Below are positions 1 to 6,882 of a stretch of DNA of 21,279 nt, one piece after another. Origin of the DNA: a virus; IMG/VR virus record IMGVR_UViG_3300017765_000087, positions 1 through 21,279 of that record; one strand, given 5' to 3'. Below the pieces are notes generated by a model, which did no database searches, was not told the DNA's origin, and worked only from the letters and a program-made list of their open reading frames with translations. Within the stretch, counting starts at the first letter, position 1. Every line of letters begins with the position of its first letter. The translations under genes and the position numbers were made by a program.

Positions 1-122
1 ATGTATGACAATGCGGATCCATCGAAGTCATAATCAGTAAACTCTGTACGAGTTCTTAAATATGATTTGATACTTGCTTTGACATCATCAAAGTCTAGTG
101 CTGTTAGGTTATTCGGTTGCAT
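1..122 (-). CDS. 6: Baseplate wedge protein gp6, N-terminal fragment
   Basis: Only the first 40 or so residues lie in the window; the gene runs off the left edge. The reading frame starts MQPNNLTALDFDDVKASIKS and continues with YLRTRTEFTDYDFDGSALSY, which is the pattern at the start of T4 gp6-like baseplate wedge proteins. The ATG overlaps the stop codon of the gp25 gene by one base (TAATG), so the two are translationally coupled, and gp25 followed by gp6 is the usual order in T4-like marine phages. Gp6 forms the dimeric wedge ring of the baseplate. The call rests on a short segment plus gene order. Confidence 0.8.
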   Translation of the reverse strand, partial: MQPNNLTALDFDDVKASIKSYLRTRTEFTDYDFDGSALSY

Positions 123-541
123 TACTCAGGTCTCTGTAAGACGAATGTGATGGATTCAACGATAGGCAATCCAACAATTCTATATTCAACAGATACGTTG
201 ATTTTATTCTGCTCATATAAGGGCAAAACAGTCACTTCGGTTAGATCTACTCTTGGTTCATTCTGTTTGATGGTATTTATTATCTCATCCTTGATAGAAT
301 CAGCAATAAATGGGTCTAATGGTTCAAAAAGTAACTCATTTACTCTAGAACCAACTAAAGGTTGGAAAGGTTTTTCACCTGGAACGGTTAAAACAAGATT
401 TTTGATGGATTGCTTGATCGCATTCTCATTTTTGACACTATAAATGTCTTTTGTGAATGGATTTATAGGCAAAGAGATATTTACGTCGTCGAATCTACGA
501 GAACGCTTAAAATCTGAACCATCTATGTTCTTTAACGCCAT
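122..541 (-). CDS. 25: Baseplate wedge protein gp25 (GPW/gp25 family)
   Basis: A 139-aa protein, close to T4 gp25 (132 aa). It carries the EPR motif (residues 95-97, in NEPRVDLTEV) that is conserved in gp25 and in TssE of type VI secretion systems, and a basic N-terminal segment (FKRSRRFDD). Gp25 sits in the inner baseplate and helps nucleate sheath assembly. The start overlaps the end of the upstream 37-aa gene by 10 bases and the stop overlaps the gp6 start by 1 base, so the three genes form one late structural unit. One of the firmest calls in the window. Confidence 0.93.
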   Translation of the reverse strand: MALKNIDGSDFKRSRRFDDVNISLPINPFTKDIYSVKNENAIKQSIKNLVLTVPGEKPFQPLVGSRVNELLFEPLDPFIADSIKDEIINTIKQNEPRVDLTEVTVLPLYEQNKINVSVEYRIVGLPIVESITFVLQRPE

Positions 542-645
542 TTACTAAGTGGTTTTACATCCTTTTCTTTTTTTGCAGGATACTCACTTATCAAGACTTT
601 GCCACTTTTGACAAATTCTTCGCTTTTGTCTACTTTTACAACCAT
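532..645 (-). CDS. Small 37-aa protein upstream of gp25
   Basis: A short Lys-rich ORF (starts MVVKVDKSEEFVKSGKVLIS, ends PLSKWR) between the PAAR gene and gp25. It has a reasonable ribosome site (GAGG a few bases before ATG, revcomp of 645-658) and its last 10 bases overlap the gp25 start, which argues it is translated. A late-promoter-like AATAAATA lies about 20 bases upstream. I do not recognise a function; a structural or morphogenesis accessory role is inferred from position only. Confidence 0.6.
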   Translation of the reverse strand: MVVKVDKSEEFVKSGKVLISEYPAKKEKDVKPLSKWR

Positions 646-664
646 AATTACCTCGATCCTGTTT

Positions 665-672
665 TATTTATT
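665..672 (-). promoter_or_regulatory. Late-promoter-like octamer AATAAATA
   Basis: Read on the minus strand the sequence immediately after the PAAR stop is AATAAATA, matching the NATAAATA late promoter pattern reported for T4-like cyanophages (T4: TATAAATA, gp55-dependent). It would start a transcript covering the 37-aa gene, gp25 and gp6. One mismatch from the T4 octamer, and AT-rich DNA gives chance matches. Confidence 0.45.
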
Positions 673-1244
673 CAACTTCCGATGAAAACATTGGGACTTG
701 ATCCAGAAACTACACTTAAACAATCAAATGGTACAGTATTATTCCCAAATGGGTCTGCAAATCTCCCTGCTCGCATCCCTTCGATGAAAACTGTTTTACA
801 TGTTGCAAATAACCTTCTATTATGTCCAACAGAAGGTTCACGACCATTACCACCTACACCAGTAGTACAATGCCATGCAGGAGTCGATCTAACAGTCAAA
901 CATTTGAACCCTATCGATATTGTAGTAAACATCGTGGGGGTAGGATGAGTTATTAAGTCATCTTGATCAATAATTGGTACTAAGTCGTTTACTATTACAG
1001 TTCTATTAAAAGGATCGTTCCCACCAGACTGGGGATCTCTAGGTCTTTGGGGATGTGGTGGCCATGTTGCAAAATTATTAACAAACGGAACTCTTTTATT
1101 TACAATCGTCTCTTGTAATGATGAATGAGGGCATGGACTAACAAATCCTCCACCTGGACCAGGTTGCCAAGTAACACCATTACCTCTTCCGTGTCCGCTA
1201 CACGTTCCTGTAAAGAGTGCACATGCTTGATGTCCGCTTGCCAT
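672..1244 (-). CDS. PAAR-motif baseplate spike tip protein
   Basis: A 190-aa protein rich in Gly, Pro, Cys and His. The C-terminus reads VVSGSSPNVFIGS, the signature end of a PAAR repeat (G-S-P-N-V-x-I-G/N-G). Upstream Cys/His residues (near SPCPHSS, PAWHCTTG and LFATCKTV) could bind the metal that sharpens the cone. PAAR proteins (T4 gp5.4 type) cap the central spike and lead puncture of the host envelope. The ATG overlaps the stop of the 832-aa virion gene by one base (TAATG), and gp25/gp6 follow. At 190 aa it is longer than a minimal PAAR protein (about 90-100 aa), so an N-terminal extension is present. Confidence 0.78.
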   Translation of the reverse strand: MASGHQACALFTGTCSGHGRGNGVTWQPGPGGGFVSPCPHSSLQETIVNKRVPFVNNFATWPPHPQRPRDPQSGGNDPFNRTVIVNDLVPIIDQDDLITHPTPTMFTTISIGFKCLTVRSTPAWHCTTGVGGNGREPSVGHNRRLFATCKTVFIEGMRAGRFADPFGNNTVPFDCLSVVSGSSPNVFIGS

Positions 1245-3742
1245 TAGGTTACTTGATAAGGATTACCATACGCAGCAGTTGCTTTACTCAAAGTCCTCGT
1301 TGCGGAAGTAAAATCATTCAACATGATCATGTTTCCTGATGCGGACCAGTTCTGACATCCTGGACCTTGTACTCCACCAAGGAAACTAAAAGTTGATCCG
1401 CTTCTAGTTGATGCAGGAGGTTGAGGGCAACTGAAATGACTCGTTCCTTCTTGTGCTACGTTAACACTAAGAGTTACAGTGATATTAGTATCAACTCTAG
1501 GATCAGGACGAAACTGCCTTAAGAAGTATTTAGTTAGGTTCGATGCATATGGTAACTCAGAGAAGGGTCCTTGTGCAGTTTCAATATAAGATTCATCATA
1601 GTTCTTTACTATTGGTCCATCTTGAGTTATTCTACCCATATATGACTCAACTGCTTCATTCTCATCTTGTTGTGCTTTAATAATTGATCTTTTAAACTCT
1701 CTTGCCTCATTTGAGTCTCCAAAGTCATAAGATGTGACTTGAGAATAGTCCGCATTGTTTTTCATTTCATTTTTATACTGTTCTAAGTCCGATGCATGGA
1801 ACGCAGACTGTGGAAGTTCGTGGATTCGCTTATTATTTGGGTCAGTTTTGATTTCTATACTATCTGCAGTGTTTTCAAACGCTCTTTGTGCAGGAGGAAA
1901 TGACGCAGACTCAGATAATGCTGCTCTATCGCGCTGTTGATCCTCTGGAGTGTACGTTGGGAACGCATTTCCAAGATCAGGGAACGCATCAAGTATAGAT
2001 GTAGCATCTGATACGCGGTTTTCCGAGAATGCAGCATTCGGTGCTACGGAATTGAGCACTTTATGCACATTTACGATACTAACTTGTGGTAAATTGGTGC
2101 TAGAGTATCCGCTTCCCCCATTTTTAACAGTAACAGCAGTCAAAACTCCGTTACTAAACGTTCCTTCTACCTCTGCAGGTGTTCCAGTTGCTATAATTGG
2201 TGCAGTAATACTCAATTCTGGTATTCTTCCAAGTGTATCCCACCCAGAACCTCCTCCATTCGTATCTACTGAGACACTTGAGACTCTTCCATTCGTGATT
2301 GTAGCAGTACAACTAGGTTGAGTTAAGGTATTGTATATGTCTGGAGCATTTCTATCGACTGTTCCTATAGTGTATTGTATAGATTTCTCACTAAACTCAT
2401 ACAATCCACCAAAAAATCCTCTATCTACAACGCCTTTACCTGCTCTTACCGTAACTTGGTGTGCTCTGTTGCTTGTATATTGTGTATCTTTAGTAAAATT
2501 GCTTCCATTCCCATCCAAATAAGCAAAATGGTAAGGGAAAAGACCTGTTGATGTATCATAATCACTATCAATTGACGGTCCGTGGACTACTTGAGTGATT
2601 TGATGACCATTTAGAGTGTCACCTGTTCGTAAAACATCGGAAATAGTACCAGACTGACCAGAAATCGGTCCTACGCTAGTCACTTTGATGTTCAGTGTGA
2701 ACGTGGTTGTCGTGTTATCGGGGTGTGTATGAGCGTGGGTAAGCGAAAATACGTCGTCCACAGCATAATTTGTGCCAGGTTGCATGATTTCCTGTATTTG
2801 CCACCTCGTTCCAGTGAATGCTACTGTGGATCCCGACTCGTCGATGATCGGTTCGACCTTGACATTCAACTTAAGACCCTGTTTTGACCCAGAGTTCAAC
2901 TCATAGATGTTAAAAGTACCTGCTGCCTCGTCCCCTGCTTGCCAAGTATTCTGTGTGGAGTCATATATTATACCTATTCCCTCTCCTTCATTCCATGCAT
3001 CACTATAAGTTACCCCATCATAAGACGCAGAGAGGTCTAGAACACCATTAGGAATGATGCTCGAAAGGGAATCATACTCAAATACTATCTTATTACTATT
3101 CGTACCAATACCAAATAAGGTTGGGTGAGGGCAATCGGGATCACCTGTGTAGTCAATATCACTCTCTACAGTATACGCACACCCTGTGGAAGCGGGGGTA
3201 CAGGTAAAATTGCTGCAAGGAAAGCAGTTAGTATTACTAATCGTACTTCCATCATCAGCACCACCTGTAACTGTCTGCTCTTCATTCTCTAAATGAAACG
3301 CAGGAGTACCAATAATACCTGCATTGCTGCTAGTATCATACAAATAAGAGAACCAAGTATCACTCCCCTGTATATCAAATGACAACTGAGAAGGGAAATG
3401 GTCGTATATTAATACAGCACCATCATCACAAGGAGGATCACATACTGCAGAACGAGTTACTTTACCACAATTAGCACCACTTGAAGGAGTAACAAACCCA
3501 GATTGTCCAAAAGAAGCATTACCCTGAGTTAAACACACACGAATACTATCGTACATGACTGCTTGTCCAGTACGATTCGGAACATTTGCATCTACTTGAC
3601 GTATAATATCAGTAGGATACTCTCTGTATGTTAAACTAATCTTCCTATCAGCAGGAAGAGGATCGTAGTTTAGACATGCATCAGTATCCGCACAAGGATC
3701 GGTAATAATATTACCTAGGTAATCTTTTCTTTTACATCCCAT
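1244..3742 (-). CDS. Large virion structural protein (832 aa), tail/baseplate associated
   Basis: The biggest gene in the window. Residues 1-210 are Cys-rich with several CxxC-like pairs (for example CDPPCDDG and CFPCSNFTC). Residues 477-515 and 526-558 are two copies of a beta-type repeat with the core NGxVxxVxVxxxGxGY/W-xxxxxxP, a motif common in phage tail and fibre proteins. Residues 600-720 are charged and Glu/Gln-rich, and the C-terminal 110 residues become Cys/Ser/Gly-rich again. It lies directly before the PAAR, gp25 and gp6 genes, where T4-like marine phages carry long, poorly conserved virion proteins. A role in the baseplate hub or a short fibre is inferred from position and composition; no enzymatic motif was seen. 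Confidence 0.72.
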   Translation of the reverse strand: MGCKRKDYLGNIITDPCADTDACLNYDPLPADRKISLTYREYPTDIIRQVDANVPNRTGQAVMYDSIRVCLTQGNASFGQSGFVTPSSGANCGKVTRSAVCDPPCDDGAVLIYDHFPSQLSFDIQGSDTWFSYLYDTSSNAGIIGTPAFHLENEEQTVTGGADDGSTISNTNCFPCSNFTCTPASTGCAYTVESDIDYTGDPDCPHPTLFGIGTNSNKIVFEYDSLSSIIPNGVLDLSASYDGVTYSDAWNEGEGIGIIYDSTQNTWQAGDEAAGTFNIYELNSGSKQGLKLNVKVEPIIDESGSTVAFTGTRWQIQEIMQPGTNYAVDDVFSLTHAHTHPDNTTTTFTLNIKVTSVGPISGQSGTISDVLRTGDTLNGHQITQVVHGPSIDSDYDTSTGLFPYHFAYLDGNGSNFTKDTQYTSNRAHQVTVRAGKGVVDRGFFGGLYEFSEKSIQYTIGTVDRNAPDIYNTLTQPSCTATITNGRVSSVSVDTNGGGSGWDTLGRIPELSITAPIIATGTPAEVEGTFSNGVLTAVTVKNGGSGYSSTNLPQVSIVNVHKVLNSVAPNAAFSENRVSDATSILDAFPDLGNAFPTYTPEDQQRDRAALSESASFPPAQRAFENTADSIEIKTDPNNKRIHELPQSAFHASDLEQYKNEMKNNADYSQVTSYDFGDSNEAREFKRSIIKAQQDENEAVESYMGRITQDGPIVKNYDESYIETAQGPFSELPYASNLTKYFLRQFRPDPRVDTNITVTLSVNVAQEGTSHFSCPQPPASTRSGSTFSFLGGVQGPGCQNWSASGNMIMLNDFTSATRTLSKATAAYGNPYQVT

Positions 3743-3794
3743 TTTCGAGTTTATCCAATCGTTTATAGATTAGATCGAAGTTTTCCTTTATATT

Positions 3795-3953
3795 TCAGTA
3801 ATCTGAATGGTTAGTTGGTTTATAAAGTAACTTATCATGCACATGTATTGGCATTTCAGAAACATATTTCTCAACTTCTTCTAATCTCTTACCAATAACT
3901 ACCATACACTCATTAATAGTGTTAAGGGCAAGTGCTAGTTCCTGTTCATTCAT
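3795..3953 (-). CDS. Hypothetical 52-aa protein
   Basis: Begins MNEQELALALNTINECMVVI and ends KPTNHSDY. I chose the ATG at 3953, which overlaps the end of the AbrB-like gene by 8 bases, over an alternative start 11 codons upstream that would lie deeper inside that gene. Residues 1-30 look like an amphipathic helix (Leu/Ile at helical spacing, possibly coiled coil). Function not recognised; the overlap suggests co-expression with the AbrB-like protein. Confidence 0.55.
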   Translation of the reverse strand: MNEQELALALNTINECMVVIGKRLEEVEKYVSEMPIHVHDKLLYKPTNHSDY

Positions 3954-4110
3954 TCTCTGATTGTTTAAAAATAATCTTACCGTCAATTATATCATATTCT
4001 AACTCAGTTTCACGATACCATCCAAGGTCTTCACATATCTCGTAAGGAATAGTAAGTACTAGATCACCAAAATCGTCTTCGTCGAGTTTTGTGGTGAATC
4101 TTTTTGACAT
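3946..4110 (-). CDS. AbrB/MazE-like swapped-hairpin small protein (54 aa)
   Basis: The sequence reads MSKRFTTKLDEDDFGDLVLT followed by IPYEICEDLGWYRETELEYD and IIDGKIIFK. It follows the SpoVT-AbrB/MazE pattern: T-K-(V/L)-D, a G-x-(V/L)-x-(L/V)-x-I-P strand, the I-P-x-E/x-(C/L) helix, L-G-W/L and a final D-G-x-I strand. Such domains bind DNA as transition-state regulators or antitoxins. There is no obvious toxin partner: the overlapping downstream 52-aa ORF does not look like MazF or PIN. It sits just upstream of the large virion gene, so a role in gene timing is possible but unproven. Family assignment is by eye. Confidence 0.5.
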   Translation of the reverse strand: MSKRFTTKLDEDDFGDLVLTIPYEICEDLGWYRETELEYDIIDGKIIFKQSENE

Positions 4111-4113
4111 ACG

Positions 4114-4353
4114 TTATAGTTTGTATCTAGTGTTCGGATGGTTAGATTTCCATCCATTCCATAGTGTATATAGCACATCCTGATTTTTAGCATTATTCAA
4201 CCCAATATACAAGTCAGCAACTGTATACATCTTCGTATCTAGGAACCCCTCCTTACGGATAAGAGTTTGAAGTGCCCATGTTCTCAAGTCCTGGTCAATA
4301 GGTAGAGGTCTCATTTTTTTACTGGGAAATTTTTTATTTTCTATGGTAATCAT
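4114..4353 (-). CDS. Hypothetical 79-aa basic protein
   Basis: Starts MITIENKKFPSKKMRPLPID and contains WALQTLIRKEGFLDTKMYTV, with Trp/Tyr-rich C-terminal residues. N-terminal half is strongly basic. It lies three bases upstream of the AbrB-like gene and downstream of a GC-rich noncoding island with a perfect sigma70-type promoter (4536-4564). Function not recognised. Confidence 0.6.
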   Translation of the reverse strand: MITIENKKFPSKKMRPLPIDQDLRTWALQTLIRKEGFLDTKMYTVADLYIGLNNAKNQDVLYTLWNGWKSNHPNTRYKL

Positions 4354-4423
4354 AATACTGAATAATATGTAGGTCGCTTTCGGGTACCTTTGTAGGTTAG
4401 GGACTTAAGCGTTTTATATTTAG

Positions 4424-4497
4424 GGGCGCGACGACCCGCGAGAACCCGCGCCACGACTGCGATCTGGGCGACTGTGCTTGAGACTGGCGAGACTGAG
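4424..4497. repeat. GC-rich noncoding island with inverted and GACTG repeats
   Basis: About 75 bases of visibly high G+C in an otherwise AT-rich genome. On the plus strand it contains an inverted repeat GGCGCG (4425-4430) / CGCGCC (4447-4452), a direct repeat of ACCCGCG (4434-4440 and 4444-4450), and four GACTG words starting at 4455, 4470, 4482 and 4491 (spacings 15, 12 and 9). It occupies the gap between the terminator/promoter at 4508-4564 and the 79-aa gene. Structured leader, protein-binding array and transferred fragment are all open. Confidence 0.5.
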
Positions 4498-4507
4498 ATT
4501 AGACCAT

Positions 4508-4535
4508 AAAAAAAAGAGGGTTGTTGTTCCCTCTT
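4508..4535 (-). terminator. Intrinsic terminator after the 78-aa gene
   Basis: On the minus strand AAGAGGG (4529-4535) pairs with CCCTCTT (4514-4520) around an 8-base loop, followed by eight T (4508-4515, partly overlapping the stem). It ends the small-gene transcript. The ascending arm directly abuts the TATAAT box of the promoter at 4536-4564. Confidence 0.75.
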
Positions 4536-4564
4536 ATTATAGCACCGTGTGAGATGTTTGTCAA
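4536..4564 (-). promoter_or_regulatory. Consensus sigma70-type promoter (TTGACA-17-TATAAT)
   Basis: Minus strand: TTGACA (4559-4564), 17-base spacer, TATAAT (4536-4541). This is an exact match to the sigma70 consensus. The -35 box abuts the stop codon of the 78-aa gene; predicted initiation falls inside the terminator arm, so the new transcript would lack most of that arm. It would transcribe the GC-rich island and the genes at 4353-3795. The box and next bases, GCTATAATAAGAGGG, are repeated exactly at the promoter near 17891. Confidence 0.75.
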
Positions 4565-4801
4565 CTAGGCAAGTGCTTCGATTTCCTTCTGTGAAATTGT
4601 CTCGAACTCTGGGAAATCAGAATGACCATCTTTTAACCATTTGTTTATGTGGCGTGAAGTGGTAACGCTGAAGAACTGCTCAGTTTTTACGAACCCTCTG
4701 CCAAAGATATAAGCAGCAACTGGGGTACGGTAGGAAAAAAATACTCTTGCTGTGTCTGTCTCTACTTCTGTACCGTTTGCGAATACTGGTGTTAAGTTCA
4801 T
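4565..4801 (-). CDS. Conserved-looking hypothetical 78-aa protein
   Basis: Starts MNLTPVFANGTEVETDTARV and contains KTEQFFSVTTSRHINKWLKD. The TTSRHINKWL stretch resembles a short conserved element I associate with small proteins of cyanophages and other phages, but I cannot name a function. The start has a purine-rich site (AAAGGAC) upstream, unlike most cassette-driven genes here. Cassette 4833-4891 drives it and terminator 4508-4535 follows it, so it may be a one-gene unit. Confidence 0.7.
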   Translation of the reverse strand: MNLTPVFANGTEVETDTARVFFSYRTPVAAYIFGRGFVKTEQFFSVTTSRHINKWLKDGHSDFPEFETISQKEIEALA

Positions 4802-4832
4802 TTTAGAATGTCCTTTGTTTGTTTATACTATT

Positions 4833-4891
4833 ATTATAGTACTTCTTTCCCCTCTGTGGTCACTGTGTGTGCCACTTCTTCAACTGGCACA
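4833..4891 (-). promoter_or_regulatory. Dyad-promoter cassette 1
   Basis: Dyad TGTGCCA (4868-4874) / TGGCACA (4885-4891) with 10 bases between perfect 7-base arms; TATAAT at 4833-4838, 29 bases further downstream on the minus strand. No TTGACA at -35. It drives the 78-aa gene. The dyad also encodes VPVEEVAH in the upstream 72-aa gene, whose stop codon lies in the TATAAT box. Confidence 0.72.
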
Positions 4892-5052
4892 TAGTAGCAT
4901 AATCCCTCCTCTAAGAAGTATATACACCTCTGCATTATTTCAGTACTGAAGAAGTGTTGCTCTGTGTCTAACAAATACTGGCATAAGTCTATTTGCTGTT
5001 TATTACTTAAGTGGGGATACTTGTCATACAGTTCTTTATACTTAGGGGTCAT
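4834..5052 (-). CDS. Hypothetical 72-aa protein
   Basis: Starts MTPKYKELYDKYPHLSNKQQ with an acidic, helix-rich body and ends HTVTTEGKEVL. Its last 19 codons run through the regulatory dyad and stop inside the -10 box of the next promoter, so this stretch serves coding and control at once. A sigma70-type promoter (5088-5117) lies about 35 bases upstream. Function not recognised. Confidence 0.65.
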   Translation of the reverse strand: MTPKYKELYDKYPHLSNKQQIDLCQYLLDTEQHFFSTEIMQRCIYFLEEGLCYYVPVEEVAHTVTTEGKEVL

Positions 5053-5087
5053 AAGATACAGTTAACCTTTTCATTCCTTACAGTCAT

Positions 5088-5117
5088 ATTGTACCATAAT
5101 TCTTTATACATTGTCAA
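5088..5117 (-). promoter_or_regulatory. Sigma70-type promoter (TTGACA-18-TACAAT)
   Basis: Minus strand TTGACA (5112-5117), 18-base spacer, TACAAT (5088-5093, one mismatch). Placed to transcribe the 72-aa gene, in the 169-base gap 5053-5221. I see nothing else supportable in that gap. Confidence 0.6.
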
Positions 5118-5221
5118 GAATGTTCCGATATTCTGATATACTTGACACTCGGTAAGTTGCGTGCTAAGAGTACATTAACCTGAGAGATTAATCCATCTAT
5201 ATAACACTTAATAAGATTTAT

Positions 5222-5362
5222 TTACATATTTTCGTTATTATCCGCTAGATGCCATTTTCCATCTTTTCTAACATAATCCCAAGTAAAATAGGTTAGTTCT
5301 TTAACAACTATCCATACCATAGTGAAGTCCTTATTTATTACATAGTGATCGAACTTCCGCAT
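5222..5362 (-). CDS. Hypothetical 46-aa protein
   Basis: Starts MRKFDHYVINKDFTMVWIVV and ends HLADNNENM; rich in aromatic residues (Trp 3, Tyr 3, Phe 3). It begins six bases after the stop of the 88-aa gene, with GGAG 11 bases before the ATG. The composition fits a small folded beta protein. Function not recognised. Confidence 0.55.
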   Translation of the reverse strand: MRKFDHYVINKDFTMVWIVVKELTYFTWDYVRKDGKWHLADNNENM

Positions 5363-5368
5363 GCTAAA

Positions 5369-5635
5369 TTAACTCCAATCATCCAAAGTTAAAGAGTTCT
5401 TATTACTCTTATTTGCAAATCTGTTTGGTTGTTCTAATTTAGTCATTGCTTCATACTCATTTTTGAATACTAATACCTTAACTTGAATATAATTTAGTCT
5501 GCTTCCTTTTGCCTGTTCGTTATCTCTTTGTATCTCTCTAACACATAGAGTAATATAATCATTACATATGAAATCTATGTAACCTATATCATTTTTTGAT
5601 TGATAATAGTCTCCCCTATTAAATGTTACTTTCAT
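5369..5635 (-). CDS. Conserved-looking hypothetical 88-aa protein
   Basis: Starts MKVTFNRGDYYQSKNDIGYI, continuing DFICNDYITLCVREIQRD, then an IQVKVLVFKNEY strand and an Asn/Ser-rich tail. The FNRGDYY...GYIDFICNDYITLCV pattern resembles small cyanophage proteins of unknown function, from memory. It overlaps the upstream 70-aa gene by 4 bases (ATGA), so the pair is translationally coupled. Confidence 0.68.
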   Translation of the reverse strand: MKVTFNRGDYYQSKNDIGYIDFICNDYITLCVREIQRDNEQAKGSRLNYIQVKVLVFKNEYEAMTKLEQPNRFANKSNKNSLTLDDWS

Positions 5636-5844
5636 ATCTTAATATAGGGAAACTCGTTGTTATCAAAGAAAATAAGTTTGTTATGTGCTAAACACTTAGC
5701 ATCTAAATGTTCATCATAGATAGCAACATTTTTCTTTAACTGATTAGGGTTTAATTGTTGTAACTCTTCCAGTAAATCTTGATAGGTCATTGTTGCCATA
5801 ATGTTAGATGTTTGTTCTGACCATTGTATTAAGTTCCAACTCAT
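5632..5844 (-). CDS. Hypothetical 70-aa protein
   Basis: Starts MSWNLIQWSEQTSNIMATMT. The 4-base ATGA overlaps with both neighbours (5841-5844 and 5632-5635) support this start over Met16 (MATMTYQDLLEELQQLNPNQ), though that internal Met heads a more regular sequence. The middle (LLEELQQLNPNQLKKNVAIYD) resembles small phage proteins with one helix and a beta hairpin. Function not recognised. Confidence 0.62.
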   Translation of the reverse strand: MSWNLIQWSEQTSNIMATMTYQDLLEELQQLNPNQLKKNVAIYDEHLDAKCLAHNKLIFFDNNEFPYIKI

Positions 5845-6062
5845 TGCAAGTGAAGTAACTGGTTTATATAGTTATCATGTATAGTCTTTAATCTGTGTAT
5901 AATGTCAATAAGTGCTTTTTGCTCGTCTGTCATTGCTCCATATTGTTCCATTTCTGCTTCTAGATCCTCTGGAATATACTCGACTGCTTGATACAGTTCT
6001 GTTAACTCATCATAGTTGTTAAAACTCAAATGCGGTATAGGTGCGGATTGATTTAGGTTCAT
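5841..6062 (-). CDS. Hypothetical 73-aa acidic protein
   Basis: Starts MNLNQSAPIPHLSFNNYDEL; residues 18-73 are helical and acidic (EYIPEDLEAEMEQYGAMTDE). It overlaps the 70-aa gene by 4 bases and follows the 148-aa gene by 36 bases, so the four genes from 6545 to 5369 probably share the cassette 2 promoter. Function not recognised. Confidence 0.62.
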   Translation of the reverse strand: MNLNQSAPIPHLSFNNYDELTELYQAVEYIPEDLEAEMEQYGAMTDEQKALIDIIHRLKTIHDNYINQLLHLQ

Positions 6063-6098
6063 TTGCGTGTAGTGCGGATAAGTGTTAGAATAATGAGG

Positions 6099-6545
6099 TT
6101 ATCTCCTGTATAGATAACCACCTGCCCAATCTACATTTTTTGACTGGAATAAGAAATTTCTGTGTGTAACGTCTGCAAGATTGAAGCGAACTCCTTTTGC
6201 TGGTTTGTTATAACCTGCAGGTTTGAAAACCTCGCCTGTCTCCTTATTAATGAAAGCATGCACACTAGCGTCTCTATACTCGCCATTTCTGAAATCCTGT
6301 TGAACGACCTTGAAATACTTGCGACCCTCGTAGCATGCAAATTTCATTAACTTTTCAGTTCCATTCTCAATATTGCGAAGTTGCTCCTGTGCATAGTCTG
6401 ATAAGTCTGTTCTGTTTTGAGACTTAAAACTTGTGAAGTTTGTTTCATGCATTCTGATACGATACTCTTTATAGTTCCTTTCGAGAGAATCACATAGTTG
6501 ACTTACATAACCGTAGATGTCTGTTTTTACCATTGTGTGTGTCAT
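6099..6545 (-). CDS. Conserved hypothetical phage protein, 148 aa
   Basis: Largest product of the small-gene array. The first 70 residues are helical; the C-terminal half has the pattern KYFKVV (77-82), SVHAFINKETGEVFKPA (94-110), PAKGVRFNL and a terminal DWAGGYLYRR, which recurs in small proteins of many tailed phages, from memory. I do not know its role. The ATG directly follows the cassette leader (AACAAAGATTATT), without a Shine-Dalgarno site. Confidence 0.75.
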   Translation of the reverse strand: MTHTMVKTDIYGYVSQLCDSLERNYKEYRIRMHETNFTSFKSQNRTDLSDYAQEQLRNIENGTEKLMKFACYEGRKYFKVVQQDFRNGEYRDASVHAFINKETGEVFKPAGYNKPAKGVRFNLADVTHRNFLFQSKNVDWAGGYLYRR

Positions 6546-6560
6546 AATAATCTTTGTTGC

Positions 6561-6743
6561 TTATACCTCTATTATAGTGGCGTCCGACCCACAAATGGGG
6601 GACGAGTGTGACAGTTTAACAAGTGGCACAATATCGGTTGACATTATCATAGGTTTCTGTTCTATATTAGAGAAGAACATATACCCATGATCTTTGAAAC
6701 TTGTTTCTTTTCTCAAGTAAGAGATCTCTTTAAAAGTTTTCAT
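6561..6743 (-). CDS. Hypothetical 60-aa protein
   Basis: Starts MKTFKEISYLRKETSFKDHG. Its 3' end runs through cassette 2: the dyad is read as VPLVKLSH and the stop falls past the TATAAT box. It overlaps the 50-aa gene upstream by 14 bases. C-terminal residues imposed by the operator are probably tolerated rather than selected. Function not recognised. Confidence 0.5.
   Translation of the reverse strand: MKTFKEISYLRKETSFKDHGYMFFSNIEQKPMIMSTDIVPLVKLSHSSPICGSDATIIEV
6571..6630 (-). promoter_or_regulatory. Dyad-promoter cassette 2
   Basis: Dyad TGTGACA (6607-6613) / TGGCACA (6624-6630), gap 10; TATAAT at 6571-6576, 30 bases downstream. Where a -35 would be there is an imperfect C-run/G-run symmetry (GACCCACAAATGGGGGAC, plus strand 6585-6602). 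Drives the 148-aa gene. Confidence 0.72.
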
Positions 6744-6882
6744 AGTGTTGTTTAAGTTGTTTAGTCTTTTGCCTGATTAAATAACCCTGCTCGATTTGGG
6801 AAAAATAGATGTAAGAAGTATCTTGATATTTTTTATAATCTCCCCATCTTTTAGACTTCCATAACTTTTGATTATATTCCAT
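6730..6882 (-). CDS. Hypothetical 50-aa basic protein
   Basis: Starts MEYNQKLWKSKRWGDYKKYQ and ends QLKQHYENF; Lys/Tyr/Gln-rich and strongly basic, with a possible nucleic-acid-binding character. TAATG overlap of one base with the upstream gene and a 14-base overlap with the downstream gene support expression. Function not recognised. Confidence 0.55.
   Translation of the reverse strand: MEYNQKLWKSKRWGDYKKYQDTSYIYFSQIEQGYLIRQKTKQLKQHYENF

Noticed and set aside
5150-5205. CCTGAGAG-containing plus-strand stretch resembling a TPP or glycine riboswitch core
   Set aside because: Only one short motif matches; the companion helices are absent and no gene follows on the plus strand.
5333-5345. AATAAATA near 5335 as a late promoter
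   Set aside because: Lies inside the 46-aa coding frame with no start codon suitably placed downstream.
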